Of a stretch of 64,000 bases of DNA, positions 1 to 11,515 are shown one piece after another (position 1 is the stretch's first letter; every line of letters begins with the position of its first letter). Source of the stretch: Linum tenue. Taxonomy: Eukaryota; Streptophyta; Magnoliopsida; Malpighiales; Linaceae. The stretch covers positions 31,819,168-31,883,167 of the forward strand of contig CAMGYJ010000006.1 of the NCBI GenBank assembly GCA_946122785.1. Reading direction: 5' to 3'. A program made the translations under genes and the position numbers. The notes under the pieces were generated by a model. The model was not told the origin of the DNA, searched no databases, and saw nothing but the letters and a program-made list of their open reading frames with translations.

Positions 1-620
1 TATGATGAATATTTGATACTATAAGAAACAACATTTTTCCATGTAAAAATAGGACGCGGGTCATACGGGTGACCCGCAATCCACCCACCATCCACCCACA
101 TAAGTGCGGATGCGAGATTTAACAATCCGCAATCCACCCACATCAATCACACATTGCGTGCGGGGTCGGGTTATTTGTGGGTGGATCGATATCAATCAGC
201 GGATACAAAGTATACCGACCATAAAAAAATGTACGAACAAATAATGGATGTTATATAAACCATAATACAAAAATGTACAGATCATATCATGAAAAATATA
301 CAAACTATTAAAAAAATGTACAGATCATATCATGAAAAATATACAAACTAATATTACAAGATATACAAAACAAACCATAAAATTATACAAAAAAAATTTA
401 TACAAACCAGATGATAAAATTGTACAAACCATACAACATATACAAACCAAATTTACAAATAATACAAAACTTACAAACTATACAACCATACAAACTATAC
501 AAACAATATTTATAAACTAGACCGAAAAACATTACAAAGTCATTGCCGACGCCGAAAAAAGTGCCGACATTGTCTCTCTCTCCTCCTCTACAACCACCGA
601 ATCTCTCTCCAAACAAAATG
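1..620. repeat. AT-rich low-complexity stretch with a short tandem duplication
   Basis: No gene is visible. Positions 50-190 hold GC-richer 'gggtgacccgcaatccaccc' type sequence, which resembles the inside of plant hAT MITEs, but no matching ends lie in the window. Positions 230-530 are built from loose repeats of 'atacaaac'. A 43-bp unit starting 'atgtacagatcatatc' occurs twice in tandem, at about 273 and 316. The ORFs here are compositional and are not called. Confidence 0.5.
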
Positions 621-1011
621 AAAAAATAATCTGGTTAACTTTGGAGATTCCATGTCTATATAGAAGAATTATTAGCGTGAACATACTAGCCAATTCGATT
701 ATTAATATTTATAAATCAAAAAACAAAATATTCATATTCGCTGAAATTATTAGCACCATGACGCAAATTGACTATTAGCATCCTAAAATCTAGTAAATTC
801 TTTTAAATAAAAAAGAGGAAAATAGTTTCTGGAGTTTAGTGGTTTACAGGCTCTCCAAGCAAAGCAGCGAAAGTATCAAAAGAAAGCAGCCAAAGAAGAG
901 AGAGAAGCGGGCCAGAAGGCTGGAGACTGGAATTATCGGAGACAGAGTGGTAAATTAGGATGGGGACGGCCAGCCAAGCACCGACGAGCAGCTGAACCTC
1001 CCAGCAAATTC

Positions 1012-1555
1012 ATGTCAGCGTTTTCTGGTGAGCATCATTAATTTCCCCCCCATCTCCCCAAGACCTCAACACGGTTTCCTTTCGCGTATTGTTGAAAGTT
1101 ACACTTCTCTAATTACACTCTTTCCGTCCTTTTCTTTTTCATCTTTTGGTGGGTTATCTTCCTTAACCCTTCTTCTCAATTTCCTTGCTTCTGCTCCAGG
1201 TATTATTACTCTGCTTCTTGTTTGAATTTTGGCCCACCGCCCGCTCCTTCTTCTCTGGATGTCTTTTTTGTTGTTGATTCTCCACCATGTGCAGCTATCT
1301 CTTTTCCTTGCTGTTGTTAATAAACCGTTACATGTCGCTCTCAAACTCGTTATCTTCAAAACCCACAACCCTGTGCTGAGATGCACCAAGCTCTTGCATA
1401 ATCTCACTCCATCCTGTTGCTACTTCTACACTGTTGAATTTAACCCTCTCTGCTTAATTGTCTGTGCATCACTGCTCTGTTAACAATTTGCACATTTCCC
1501 TTGCCTGTACCATTCAGGAGAAACAATTTCGCGTTTCAGATCAGCTAAGAGCTGA
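1012..1555 (+). promoter_or_regulatory. Spliced upstream ORF ending one base before the TLC start codon
   Basis: In the mature 5' leader, ATG at 1012 runs through the 1027/1518 splice junction and stops at TGA 1553-1555. It encodes 17 residues, MSAFSGETISRFRSAKS. One base separates its stop from the main ATG at 1557. A second, 11-residue upstream ORF starts at 960. The splice sites are inferred from sequence. Known uORFs of this kind reduce or condition initiation at the main start; that role is inference here. Confidence 0.5.
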
Positions 1556-2591
1556 GATGATGGAATTGGGTTTGCCTCTCATTCCCGTGGTTGACAATGC
1601 CACATCCCATCTGCTGGCTTCTGCCTTTGTGGGTATTATTATGTGCAGAGCTGTAAGTTTATCTATGCTCAAACTGGCTTTTCTTTTTCTTACCTTTGTT
1701 TATTTATTTTATATACATATACTAGAGAGTGTGCAACATGGGTCTTCTCAACAAACTGGGTGTGAAATGAAATTGTTTTTTCTCTTCTCTTCGTCTCTAC
1801 TCAAGTTACTGAAGTTGGTCGCTTTTGCTTGTATGATTCTCTATGTACCGGTTGTTCATCCGTATAGAGAGCTCTTCTATACACTTGGTTCATCGAGGTG
1901 GAAAACACTTCTCAAACTGTTTCAACATTTGGTTTTCGCAGGTTTATATTCTGACAGGTTATGTTAGTGTTTTGTGTTTTAAAGGCTACGACAAACTCAG
2001 CTATAAACAGAAAATGGAATGGAACAACAGGTAGAACATTTATGCAAAACACTCGTGTTTTTCTCATTTAGAATGTCTTGCTTCCAACTGTAGTCAAGGT
2101 CCCATGGAATAATGACCTTATTTTTTGTTCTGTCCTACAGGGGATTCTCAACGTTCCATGCCCTATTTGCTGCATCTTTGTCTCTCTACCTGTTATTATA
2201 TTCCGATCTCTTTAAGGAAGATCCTCAAGATGGTCTGATAATCAACAACTACTCTTTTCTATCAAATTCTGTATTAGGGGTAAGCTGGTACAGGAAGAGG
2301 CATTACTTCTCCTTTTCTTGCTTCTGAGCTCTTGTTCTGACTTATTATATACATATTTGTTGAGTTCGCAGATTCAGCATTAGTTTTTGCCGGATGAGCT
2401 TGTTTTTGTATAATGGAGTTGCATTAAGTGTTTTTTCTGCTACATACCTGCATTCTGTTGTTTCATTCCTGCAGACAATAATATGTGCTTTCATACTCGT
2501 CTCAAATCATCAGCTTATTAATCCATGAAGTGTGCTGCATACTGTTCTGTGCAGCTAGCTCTTTTCCTTGCTGTTGTTAATAAACCGTTAC
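1288..2591 (+). repeat. 44-bp direct duplication in non-coding parts of the TLC gene
   Basis: The sequence beginning 'tgtgcagcta' and ending 'aataaaccgttac' occurs at 1288-1331, in the 5' UTR intron, and at 2548-2591, in intron 3, with one mismatch. Nothing else around the two copies aligns obviously, so this looks like a small templated duplication or two ends of a lost insertion. Confidence 0.75.
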
Positions 2592-4520
2592 TGTTAAGTC
2601 AACCCTACATAAACGCCTTCTGTTCTGTCAGTGTTTATTGTAGTAGTCCCTGAGTAATTATATTGTACTCAGTATGGAATTTTTCCAAAATGGGATTTAC
2701 ATTGGAGTTATTCTTCTGGTTAAGGTTTTGGCATCCTTCCCTTTTCAAATGAAATGTTCGGTAACTGGGATCGCTTTCTTGTACATTTATATTGTGATGG
2801 AGGTTGTAGGATGTGAAGGAGTCAGCTCTCAAGTTGATTGGCATTTTGCAGTGTTAAAGATTTAAGTTTTAGTAATACAAACTAAATAATATCTCTGTTT
2901 CCTGTCATTGGGTCCGTCCTTTACAAACAGGGTAGCTAGCTGATAAATTGGCTAATGGGGAAATTTGAGGTCTCTTAGTATCTCATGTGCATTGTCTAAT
3001 TTTACTCTTTGTTATTTGTCCTTGACACTTTATGCAGATCTCCATTGGCTATTTTCTGACAGACCTTGCAATGATCCTTTGGTTTTACCCAGTTCTGGGT
3101 GGACTGGAGTATGTAAGTGGAAGTTCTTTTACTATGCTGAATACATTTTTTATCTGGTGCTGTTATATAATTCAGTAAATTGGATGCAAAACTTGGAGAA
3201 GAAGTAATAGACTCACCTACTGTTGCATGCTCACTTTAACCTGTTTATGAAGCTAGTTTAGACATAAACTCAGAAACATGCGTTGCTTCCAACTAAGAAT
3301 CATAATACTACAGTTTCTTTATCCTTAGACTATTGTGGATCTATACTAGGCATACAGTTGTGTGGGAGTCAATAAGTTGGCAATGGGGGATTTTTTGTGC
3401 TAAAAAAAAGTGAATTAACGACGTATTCTTTGATATTTGAAGCTATTGCATCACGGGTTGTCACTCTTCTCACAATTTCTAGCCGTCATTAGTGGGTGTG
3501 GACAGATTTATATACTCATGGTCCTTTTCACTGAGAGCACAACTCCCTTTGTAAATTTAAGATGGTAAGTCATTATCCGAGAAGAATATCTTGACTGTAT
3601 TTCTTGTGCCTCTCTTATTGCTCTTGCCATTTGCAAATCTTTAGGTACTTGGATGTTGCTGGTGAGAAAAACTCTAAACTGTACATGTACAATGGAGTCA
3701 TGTTGTTCTTTGGGTGGTTGGTATGTTTCCTCAACTTAGTGTGGTGCTACTACATGCTTCAAATATATATGCTGTCTACAGGAAGTTTGGGTCTTTCAAG
3801 TAATTTCTCCTAAATGTATATTGAAGCTTAACTCGCATGTCCACCACATTTTAGTTTCTAGTTTTTCAATAGTAATATTAGCAAAGAAGTTCTGGAATAT
3901 ATATGTTGCATGAAAAGAGAGCACAATTAAGACCAGTCAGTCATCTACTTCTCCAGGTTTGCGGCAATGGATCACAAACATAAGCTCAAATTCTTCTTTT
4001 AAATTGTTGATGATCCACAACATTTGGACCCGATGGCATCTAAGTAAATGAAGTAACAACACGCTGTTTTCCTCAAAGCTTGTGACCTAGTAATTCAGTT
4101 CATGAAGTAGAAAGATGCTCCACAGTAATAGTTTTTTGAACGAAGACTGATCTTTCTGCTTCATGCTAGGCTTTATCCGCATTTGCTTTTCTGACGAAAG
4201 GCTGATTTTGTTTTCAGGTCGCAAGGATTCTGCTGTTCATCTACTTCTTTGTCCACATGTATATCCATTTTGACGAGGTGAGCATGTCGCCTTCATCTCC
4301 TGTTATACTTGGTCAGATTCCTGGCCTGGTCTCAAGTTCAGGAGTGGTTTGGTTGTTTTTCCAGGTCAAAACGATATTTCCCTTGGGATTATGTACCTTG
4401 CTCACGGTGCCTCCAATGTTGACGATGATGAACGTGTTCTGGTTTTGGAAGATTGCAAAGGGCATGGTCAAAACTTTATCCAAGAGTAGACAGAGTCAGG
4501 TCCACAACCACATTCAGTGA
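1557..4520 (+). CDS. TLC-domain multi-pass membrane protein (TMEM56/TLCD4-like)
   Basis: Eight coding exons can be read: 1557-1652, 1942-2030, 2141-2279, 3038-3112, 3443-3564, 3645-3720, 4218-4277 and 4365-4520. All introns are GT-AG and all phases join, giving 813 nt and a 270-aa protein. A non-coding 5' exon (roughly 850-1027) joins by a GT-AG intron to 1518. The product is hydrophobic with several membrane spans. It carries TLC (TRAM-LAG1-CLN8) landmarks: a 'KMEWNNRGFSTFHA' loop, 'SIGYFLTDLAMILW', the paired-histidine 'LLHHGLS' at residues 134-140, and 'NLRWYLD'. Length and layout fit plant TMEM56-like proteins. TLC proteins act in ER or other membranes in lipid sensing, transport or synthesis; the exact role of this subgroup is not settled. 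The basic C-terminus (KTLSKSRQ) is probably cytosolic. I chose the start at 1557, the first in-frame ATG of the spliced message. No disruption is visible. Confidence 0.93.
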
Positions 4521-5080
4521 TCTACTAACCTGGATTGCTGCTGGATTCCCCCTGCGCCCGATTTTGTTGGCTGGAAGTACAGATTTTGATGTTTTTAAGA
4601 AACACTATTATTTCAGAAGGGGATTAGCTTCCAGGTCCGCTATTGTAGTAGAATCACTCGATTATTTACCCTATCGTTATAATTATTTTTTCTGAAGTGT
4701 ATGTAGGGTTGACTGTGTTTTAACTGGTTGGTTTGTATGCCTTCTTTGGAATGGTTCTTCAAGTTGGTCCTATTTGCATTTGCGGTTGGCCTTGAGACGT
4801 TTTGGCATTACCTAATGACCTAATTCGACGCGTTTTATCCCACAAAGTTTTGGAATTTTTATTTTGAAGCAACAAGGGTGTGATGTTTCTTTATACTTTA
4901 AATTTGTAGCATCATGTGTTTATCATGTTCCACCATGGTGCTATATTGTAGTAATGTGCTTTAAACGTGTCACTATGTGTTACCACCATGGTGGTATAGT
5001 GTGATAATGTGCTTGAAATTTGTGCTACCCTAACTCATCTAATCAAGTTAAAAGTTAAACTCGATGCTTATATATGTCTA
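4521..5080. other. 3' UTR and spacer after the TLC gene
   Basis: The first ~200 bp are probably the 3' UTR (AT-rich, 'ttataattattttt' near 4680). No clear polyadenylation hexamer was chosen and no other feature is seen. Positions 4930-5020 contain two loose copies of 'caccatggtg(c/g)tata'. Confidence 0.4.
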
Positions 5081-5088
5081 ATCAAGTC

Positions 5089-5774
5089 TAGGGCTGGGAA
5101 AATAACCAGACCGTTAGAAAAACTGTGGTCCAAACTGTACCGCACAGTTTGGTTCGGACCGTAGACCGTTAAGTATGGTCTGGTCTGGTCCATGGTCTGT
5201 ATTATTTTATGTTTTGATCTCTTGGTTTGGTCTGGTCTAGACCGCGGTTTACCGGACCAAATCGTGGACCCAACTGACTTGTCAATACGTGTTAACAGCC
5301 CATTCGACCACTCTCCCAACTCCCACAACGACACCCAAGTCTCAACCTTAGTTTTGTGAATCTCGTCCCTCCTTCATTCACAACCACATTTAACCAGAGG
5401 GTAGAGATAATTGTGTCTCCATATGACATTATGTTAATGCTTATGACGTTATGGTGCAAGTTGGGATGCTTTTACTTTGTATCTTTGTTATGTACTAAGA
5501 TTTAGAGTATCAAAATTATTCATGCATGTTAGGATTAATGATTTAAGGCAAATAACAATTATTTTTCCTGGTTATTAGTTCAATTTTTATGTGGTTGACT
5601 AAACAAATTATTCGTTTCTCATTGAGTGTGGTCTATCTGGACCAGACCAGACCGCACAGGCGTGGTCTAGACTGGACCGTATAGTCTGTGGTCTGGTCTA
5701 TGGTCTATACTTTAGCCTCTCGGTCTGGACCATAGACCGTATATATGACCAGACCGCACCGTTTCCCAACCCTA
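5089..5774. mobile_element. hAT-type MITE, 686 bp, 8-bp TSD
   Basis: The terminal inverted repeat is 'tagggctgggaaa' on the left and the complement of 'tagggttgggaaa' on the right. The 8-bp target duplication 'atcaagtc' is exact, at 5081-5088 and 5775-5782. Both ends are packed with subterminal copies of 'ggtctggtc/gaccagacc'. An 8-bp TSD with TA-rich short TIRs is diagnostic of the hAT superfamily. There is no transposase, so it is non-autonomous. Confidence 0.92.
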
Positions 5775-5782
5775 ATCAAGTC

Positions 5783-6260
5783 AAATACATCTTATTAGAC
5801 GGTGTAGTATAGTAGCTTCAATGTCGTGTTCCTTAGGGTCTTTATGTCTACTACTACTCTACGCATCAAGCTATACTATCTACCTAAACAAAGGTGGAAA
5901 TGTTTGAATATAAATTAAACTAATTAAAAAAAAGAAACAAAACCAACTACAAGGAAGGGTGTTACTTATGGTCGAAACTATTGCAAGGAATCACTTACAC
6001 TAGCAATCAAGTCAATGATCATGCACTTAATTATTATTCTCTTTAGCGAAGTTGGCTTCTTGGTCATATAGCTAACTAAATAACTAGAGCATTATGTCTA
6101 AACTCATCTAATGGGTTTAACCTACTCAAATGAGGATACAAGTCAATGGTCATGCAATTATAACCTCAAATTATTTATGAGTGTCTAATCTTGACCTAAT
6201 CAGATGCTCACTCTTATAAGTCAATAACAAATACTCAAAATACTTAACCAAAGCGCAAGA
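5783..6260. other. Intergenic, nothing recognised
   Basis: AT-rich sequence on both strands without a coding region, repeat or element boundary that I can support. Confidence 0.4.
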
Positions 6261-6269
6261 AATGATAAA

Positions 6270-8878
6270 CACCTGGGGGTGTTTTTTTTCAGAATGCGCA
6301 GCTAACGATTCAATCGAAGGATCGATTGAACTCGAATCAAGAACGAAGCGTTCTTATTATGAACTTGGATAAAACGGAACCAAAAGGATGATTCCACACC
6401 TGGGGAATGCTCGATTGGATTAAAGGGTAGTTTCTCGACCACAATTGAAGGGACTATTCAATCGATACAAAGCTCAGCAAGTTTGGAATCCACCAAACCC
6501 AAAACAAGTTCGCAAACTTGAACAACCAAACGGTTTCTTTTCTATTCAACAAAGTCTATGTTGTACAACGAAATAGAAAGCTCAAATAGGCCTAGCTAGG
6601 GTTAGACACGTCCCATAAATTCCTAATTAGGTTACAACTCGAAAGGAATCATAAACTATCTAAAACAATGAAATCCTAACTAAACAAGGAAAACTAATTA
6701 TGTTTTTACAAGGCAGAATTTTGTGATTTTGGACGATCTTTGTGTCCTTCTTTCGAGTCCTTCCAGATCTCTAATCTTTCATCCAATTCCATCCCTTTGT
6801 AGACAAACATACCTATTTTCATGTTGTGGAAGCCTTTGGACTCGAATCATATTCATGCTTCTCGTATTGAGCTCCAAAGTAGGCTTCATGAACACGTTTC
6901 CAGACTTGACCATTTTCTGGTAGTTTTCCTGTTTTGAGTGAGCAACTTTGAGACCTTGGAATTTGGAAAACAACCTTAATGATTTCTTCTGGATCCAAAA
7001 ACCATGCCATCTTGTAGAGGGACACTTTATCTTCACAACAAACCCTTAACCTCCAATTTCTAGTGAGCCAATTGTGGGAACCAAGCCTCCAAAGTAGGCC
7101 ACCTGAAACAGTTAAAACACTTGGCCAAAATTCAGGATTCTTCAAATGAATTGAGATGACTTCTTTGGCAAGTAATTGTGACTTTTAGATTGATCCAATT
7201 TGGATCATATTAAGAAAATCATAACAAAGGCATAGATAATAGGTTCATAATCAAGGTTTACGTACAATGTCAAATCAAATCTACAAGTTGAGTTCATCCC
7301 CTAAGCAACCAGAGTCATAGGTGGAAGAGGTGTCCATGGTCGTGAACAACAGATCATAGGCTTTGATTGTTATCTCTCTCATTGTGATTGTGATATTGAC
7401 TGCGTTTGTCAATTTGCACCCTTCAAACGACTCCTGAATGTACGGAAACTTGCAACAAACCTTTTTTAACATGCTATGACTTGAATTCAATGAGAAAACA
7501 AAAACTAGCATAGTGCGATAAGAACGAGCAAGTTAAGAGCCAAATAACCAAAAAATGCACAAAATTAAGTCATAGAATGCCATTATTTAGCTACAAATTG
7601 AACAAAATTAACCTAAAATGACCAAAGTATGATGATTATGTCATTCAAACACCTAAGAAATGAGCTCTAAAATATGCATATATTGTGCGTCATCAAATCC
7701 CTTGCACTTCAGCGTTAGTTCATCCTCAAGCAAAAAACGAAATCTAATAGTGCAACTATACTCCTTCCAATCACTCTTTTGCAAGGTGAACCATTGGAGT
7801 GAGTTGTTGGCAACTTACTAGTAACTTACAATGAAAATATTATCCATTTGGCAAGTCTAATTTCATCGGCAACTCGTAAAGACAATGCATTCAAGTGAGA
7901 AGATATATATGCATGGTGCCTAGTAGAATCTAATTGTAAATAGGAGGAATTGTCATTTACACGGTTCTATCCTTCATACCCAAAATTCTTACTATGTTTT
8001 TGTTTTAGGGGGTTGAAGCTTCTCTGACCAATAAAGTAAGGGATTCTATGCATGGCTTTCTTTCCCCTGTATATTACAGTCCGTATGGAGCGGCCACTAG
8101 ATAGGGGTTAACCTTTGTCCGACTATGAATCATTCCAATTGTGCCCCTATCTAGATCACCCTCGAACATGGCTACCGACCTGAATAGATCGTGCATACAG
8201 GTTTCTCATATTTGGCAAAATTAGATGTCACTTGCACACAATCACTGGGCAGAGGGTCGTGTTCGAGTTGTCCTTATTTGGTTGGGTGAGGACCTCTTTA
8301 AGGTCATGATAAACCCAAAATAAGTGTTATTGGCCTTCCATATATTGGTTTTATCATGTTCTTTTTTTAGCTTAATTGATCATTAAACCTTGCATTTTAG
8401 CCTAGCATTGTTTCATATCGTATATGAAAAGGTTTAGTCATGTAATGTGATGGTTTAGGTGAATTGAAGTTGAGTTTTAGCAACAAGTGTATGGAGGAGA
8501 AAAAATCCGAGTTCACACTCTTCAACAGAAAGATCACAGTCGGGATCATCGGATCATGATATGAGTTCACAACATTGCAGATGTTCATAGTCGTTATCCA
8601 TGAGATCAGGTCATGAACTCTAAAGTCAAGTAAATTAATTAGGTGACATTGAATTTCCTAATTAGGTGGTTGTAGGTTTATCCTAATTGACAAGGGTTGA
8701 GCATATCCTAGCTATGGTGGTCAATTAAATGACCAATGAGTTTGTCACCATAGTTAGGAGGGAAATTGGTGCCTGGCCATTGACTTTGTTGCCTCTTTAG
8801 GTATTCTTGAACCTTAAGATACTATAACTAAATGAATGAATATCCATTACATTGTGATTCCAATTAAGCTTGGTTAGG
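6270..8878 (-). mobile_element. Decayed LTR-retrotransposon remnant
   Basis: Around 7697 the sequence reads '...gcgtcatca' followed by 'aatcccttgcacttcagcg...cctcaagcaaa'. This parallels the LTR-end/polypurine-tract/'ccccaagcaaac' arrangement of the intact family at 8.9-17.2 kb (compare 10411-10460). On that parallel, an LTR lies left of 7697 and internal 3' sequence lies right of it, with the element on the - strand. No PBS, coding domain or TSD was found. The short ORFs at 6.7-7.5 kb are in LTR-like DNA and are not called genes. Confidence 0.35.
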
Positions 8879-10419
8879 TGACTCGCTAAAACACAACACC
8901 TAACAATGGCCAAGTGTAACCAATGAAAGGGGCTGCAGTATAGTGGCACAAGTAATAAATATCGAATCCACGGGTCTCTAGAGTTACTATTACTCAGCTT
9001 CAGTTCATTATCTAGCAAACTAGATTAAGGATTGATTAACTAAACTACTCTACTAACTAAACTAAGTAAAACTACTAATTACAGTTTGGGAACTCACTTA
9101 GGTATGATTCCCCCTAGCCCCTCAATTAGGTCCAAGTTGTAATTCCTTTTGGTTGTTTTACTGTTGATTACACTGCGGAAGATCCGACAGTAGCTTGGAA
9201 TCTCTTAAGCTGACCAAGCCCTCTCAGTCTAACTACCCGGCAGGCGACTAACCTTCACCGGGGTAGAAAGCTGAAGCAGTAAGAACAGAACTCCACTACT
9301 GGAATTAGATTCCAGTACAAAGCAGTAAACTGGCTAACTCTCGTATAGCCAATCTCCTACTATCGAATGATGAGGCTCTAGCAACCTAATCAGATTCTAT
9401 CTATCTCAGGTTGCAGCAGAAATCAGGAAAAGTTGATCAGACTTCAATTGACTCAACAAACATGCATCATTCGATTATAATCAAACAATATAGCATCCAA
9501 AACTTCATACAAGAAAGATCCTAGCTCATGAAACTAGGGTTCCTCAAAACCTAAGTGAAGGGAAGTTACTCCATAGAGAAGAGAGAGACTGCAGAAATCT
9601 GATCTAGATCTTCAATCTCCATCTCCAAGCTTGATTCCCGAGCTCCAATGGCGAAGAAATCCTCCAAAATAGCTCCAAAAATGTTCCCAAGTCGCTCTCT
9701 CTCTCTAGGGTTCGTCCCTTGGGTGTTTGGGATCCAAAACCCAGCTCTCCTCTTCTGTTGCTCGAATCTGCCTTCAAAAACCCGACTCTGGGCGAATTAC
9801 GGGCAGAATTACGGCCGTAATCACGTCCTGCCCGTAATTCGCACCAAAACGCGCGTTTCACTTAAGCTGCAGGAGGAGAAGTTACGCCCGTAATTTCCCA
9901 ATTACCGCCAGTAATTTGGGAATTACGGCCGTAATTCTTGGGGTCTTGCCCGTAATTTTATCACCGCGAGGGAATTCTGGGTAGAAGGCTCGGCCAATAA
10001 ATTACGGGCATGCCCTGGCCAATTACGGCCGTAATTAGGCAGGGGCTGCCCGTAATTCTCTCTGTGCTTCTGTTCAAAGCTTCGTTTCTCCCTCGTCCGG
10101 ACTCCAAATCAGTCGCCGTTTGAACCCAGACGCTCGTAGTCTCGTCCTCTTTCTTTTCATGACAAGCTTGCATGATTCTTTGTCCATAAAGTGAGGTAGA
10201 AATCCATTCTTCTTCAGGTCTTACCCGAGTTTCTTCTCCCGAATCGTCAATTGATCTCTGATTGACCCGAAACTTGCTCCCAAGCCTCCATTCACGTACT
10301 AGGACCTGAAATATCACAAACAAGCACAACCTAGCGTGAAATCAGCCTAAAATACGAGAAATCACATCTCAAACAGTGTAAGAACAGGGGTAAAAACATG
10401 TGTAATTATCGGTCTATCA
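8879..10419 (-). repeat. LTR copy 1
   Basis: 1541 bp, + strand ends 'tgactcgct' and 'ggtctatca'. The left ~700 bp match LTR3 almost exactly and differ clearly from LTR2. Positions 9790-10060 hold a cluster of palindromic 'ATTACGG/CCGTAAT' motifs. Confidence 0.93.
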
Positions 10420-11515
10420 AACTCCCCCACACTTAACCGTTTGCTTGTCCCCAAGCAAACCTAACTCAAACCAATGCAGCTCTCCAGACCTCTATATCAA
10501 CATACAACCTCTATCGTCGGTAGAGGATTTCCTAGATCATATAGCAGCTTACGAGGTCAACTGGTCTTCTAAGACGTTCCCTATCTCTCACAATGCGAGT
10601 ACTAGACTCAAGCCAGGATCATGAGAAAAAGTAGAAGTAAGAAAGTCAGTTCATGGATAAAGGGACTCACACCATTCACAACCAAGGACTCGTTGTACCG
10701 GGGTGCTCTTTCACTTCATTTCACCGTTGGAACCCCTTTTTCTCACTTTCATTTACATTTTTTCTTTCATTTAGTGGGGTTCCAACTGCAGTCTTTTGCA
10801 CGGTCGACCCTTATTAGTCGAGCAAGAGCAATTTCTGTACATCTGGCGCTCGCCAGAGTACTTCTTTTAACTCCTTTTCCTCAACTCGTGTGGAGGGTCA
10901 ATGAAATCAAGGGGGGTCGGAAGCTCTATCCGTGCCCTTAAAAACACATCCTCGAGTAGGCAAACCGCTCAACGGGCGGAAGTTTTACTTGTACTAGAGA
11001 CAGCTTAGCTTCACCTTGTAGGAGTACCCCACTAAGGATCACTAAAATCTCTTCCAAAACCCGATTTTGTGCAATGAACGGTGCCACACACGTTGGGCTT
11101 ACCCCATGTTTAAGACATGTTTAAGATTTTTGATGATTTCGACATGGAGGACCACTGCTTTTCATTTGCCACATGAGCACCCTGTTCAATACACGAGTCC
11201 ATAACACAATTCAAACAGAGTCCACATTACCACATGAATTCAACGGTCTTAGCTCCACTAATTCACAAAATCAACTGACACAGCAGAGAGCTAGATAGGA
11301 AAAATCTTATACTTCAACATCCTCCATAGTGCTACACTACCTCCCTAGGTTGCACATTACTATAGAGACTGTCAATTCAAAGCATACTGAGCAGGCAATT
11401 TGCATGGAAACACGTACTTGGAGCCCTCAAATCGAAATTTGGACAGTGGACTAGGCTCCAAGCACACAAACAACCAAACATTCACCCGCATACATAATCG
11501 AACACCTCAAAAACT
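10420..11515 (-). mobile_element. Shortened internal region of the first unit
   Basis: It is nearly identical to 13045-14131; I noticed only about three substitutions by eye. The match ends at 'aatcgaacacc' near 11505. The sequence then jumps straight to 'aaaacttgactcgc', which in the full unit lies next to LTR3. The deletion removed about 1.55 kb containing the 375-aa ORF and the primer site. The polypurine tract (complement of 'actcccccacactta') is kept at 10420-10434. The 106-codon ORF at 10621-10941 recurs in the second unit but has no protein-like features and is not called. Confidence 0.88.

Noticed and set aside
9604..10329. Repeated ORFs of 81-134 codons inside the LTRs on both strands
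   Set aside because: They recur because the LTR recurs, overlap on both strands, and have no protein-like domain.
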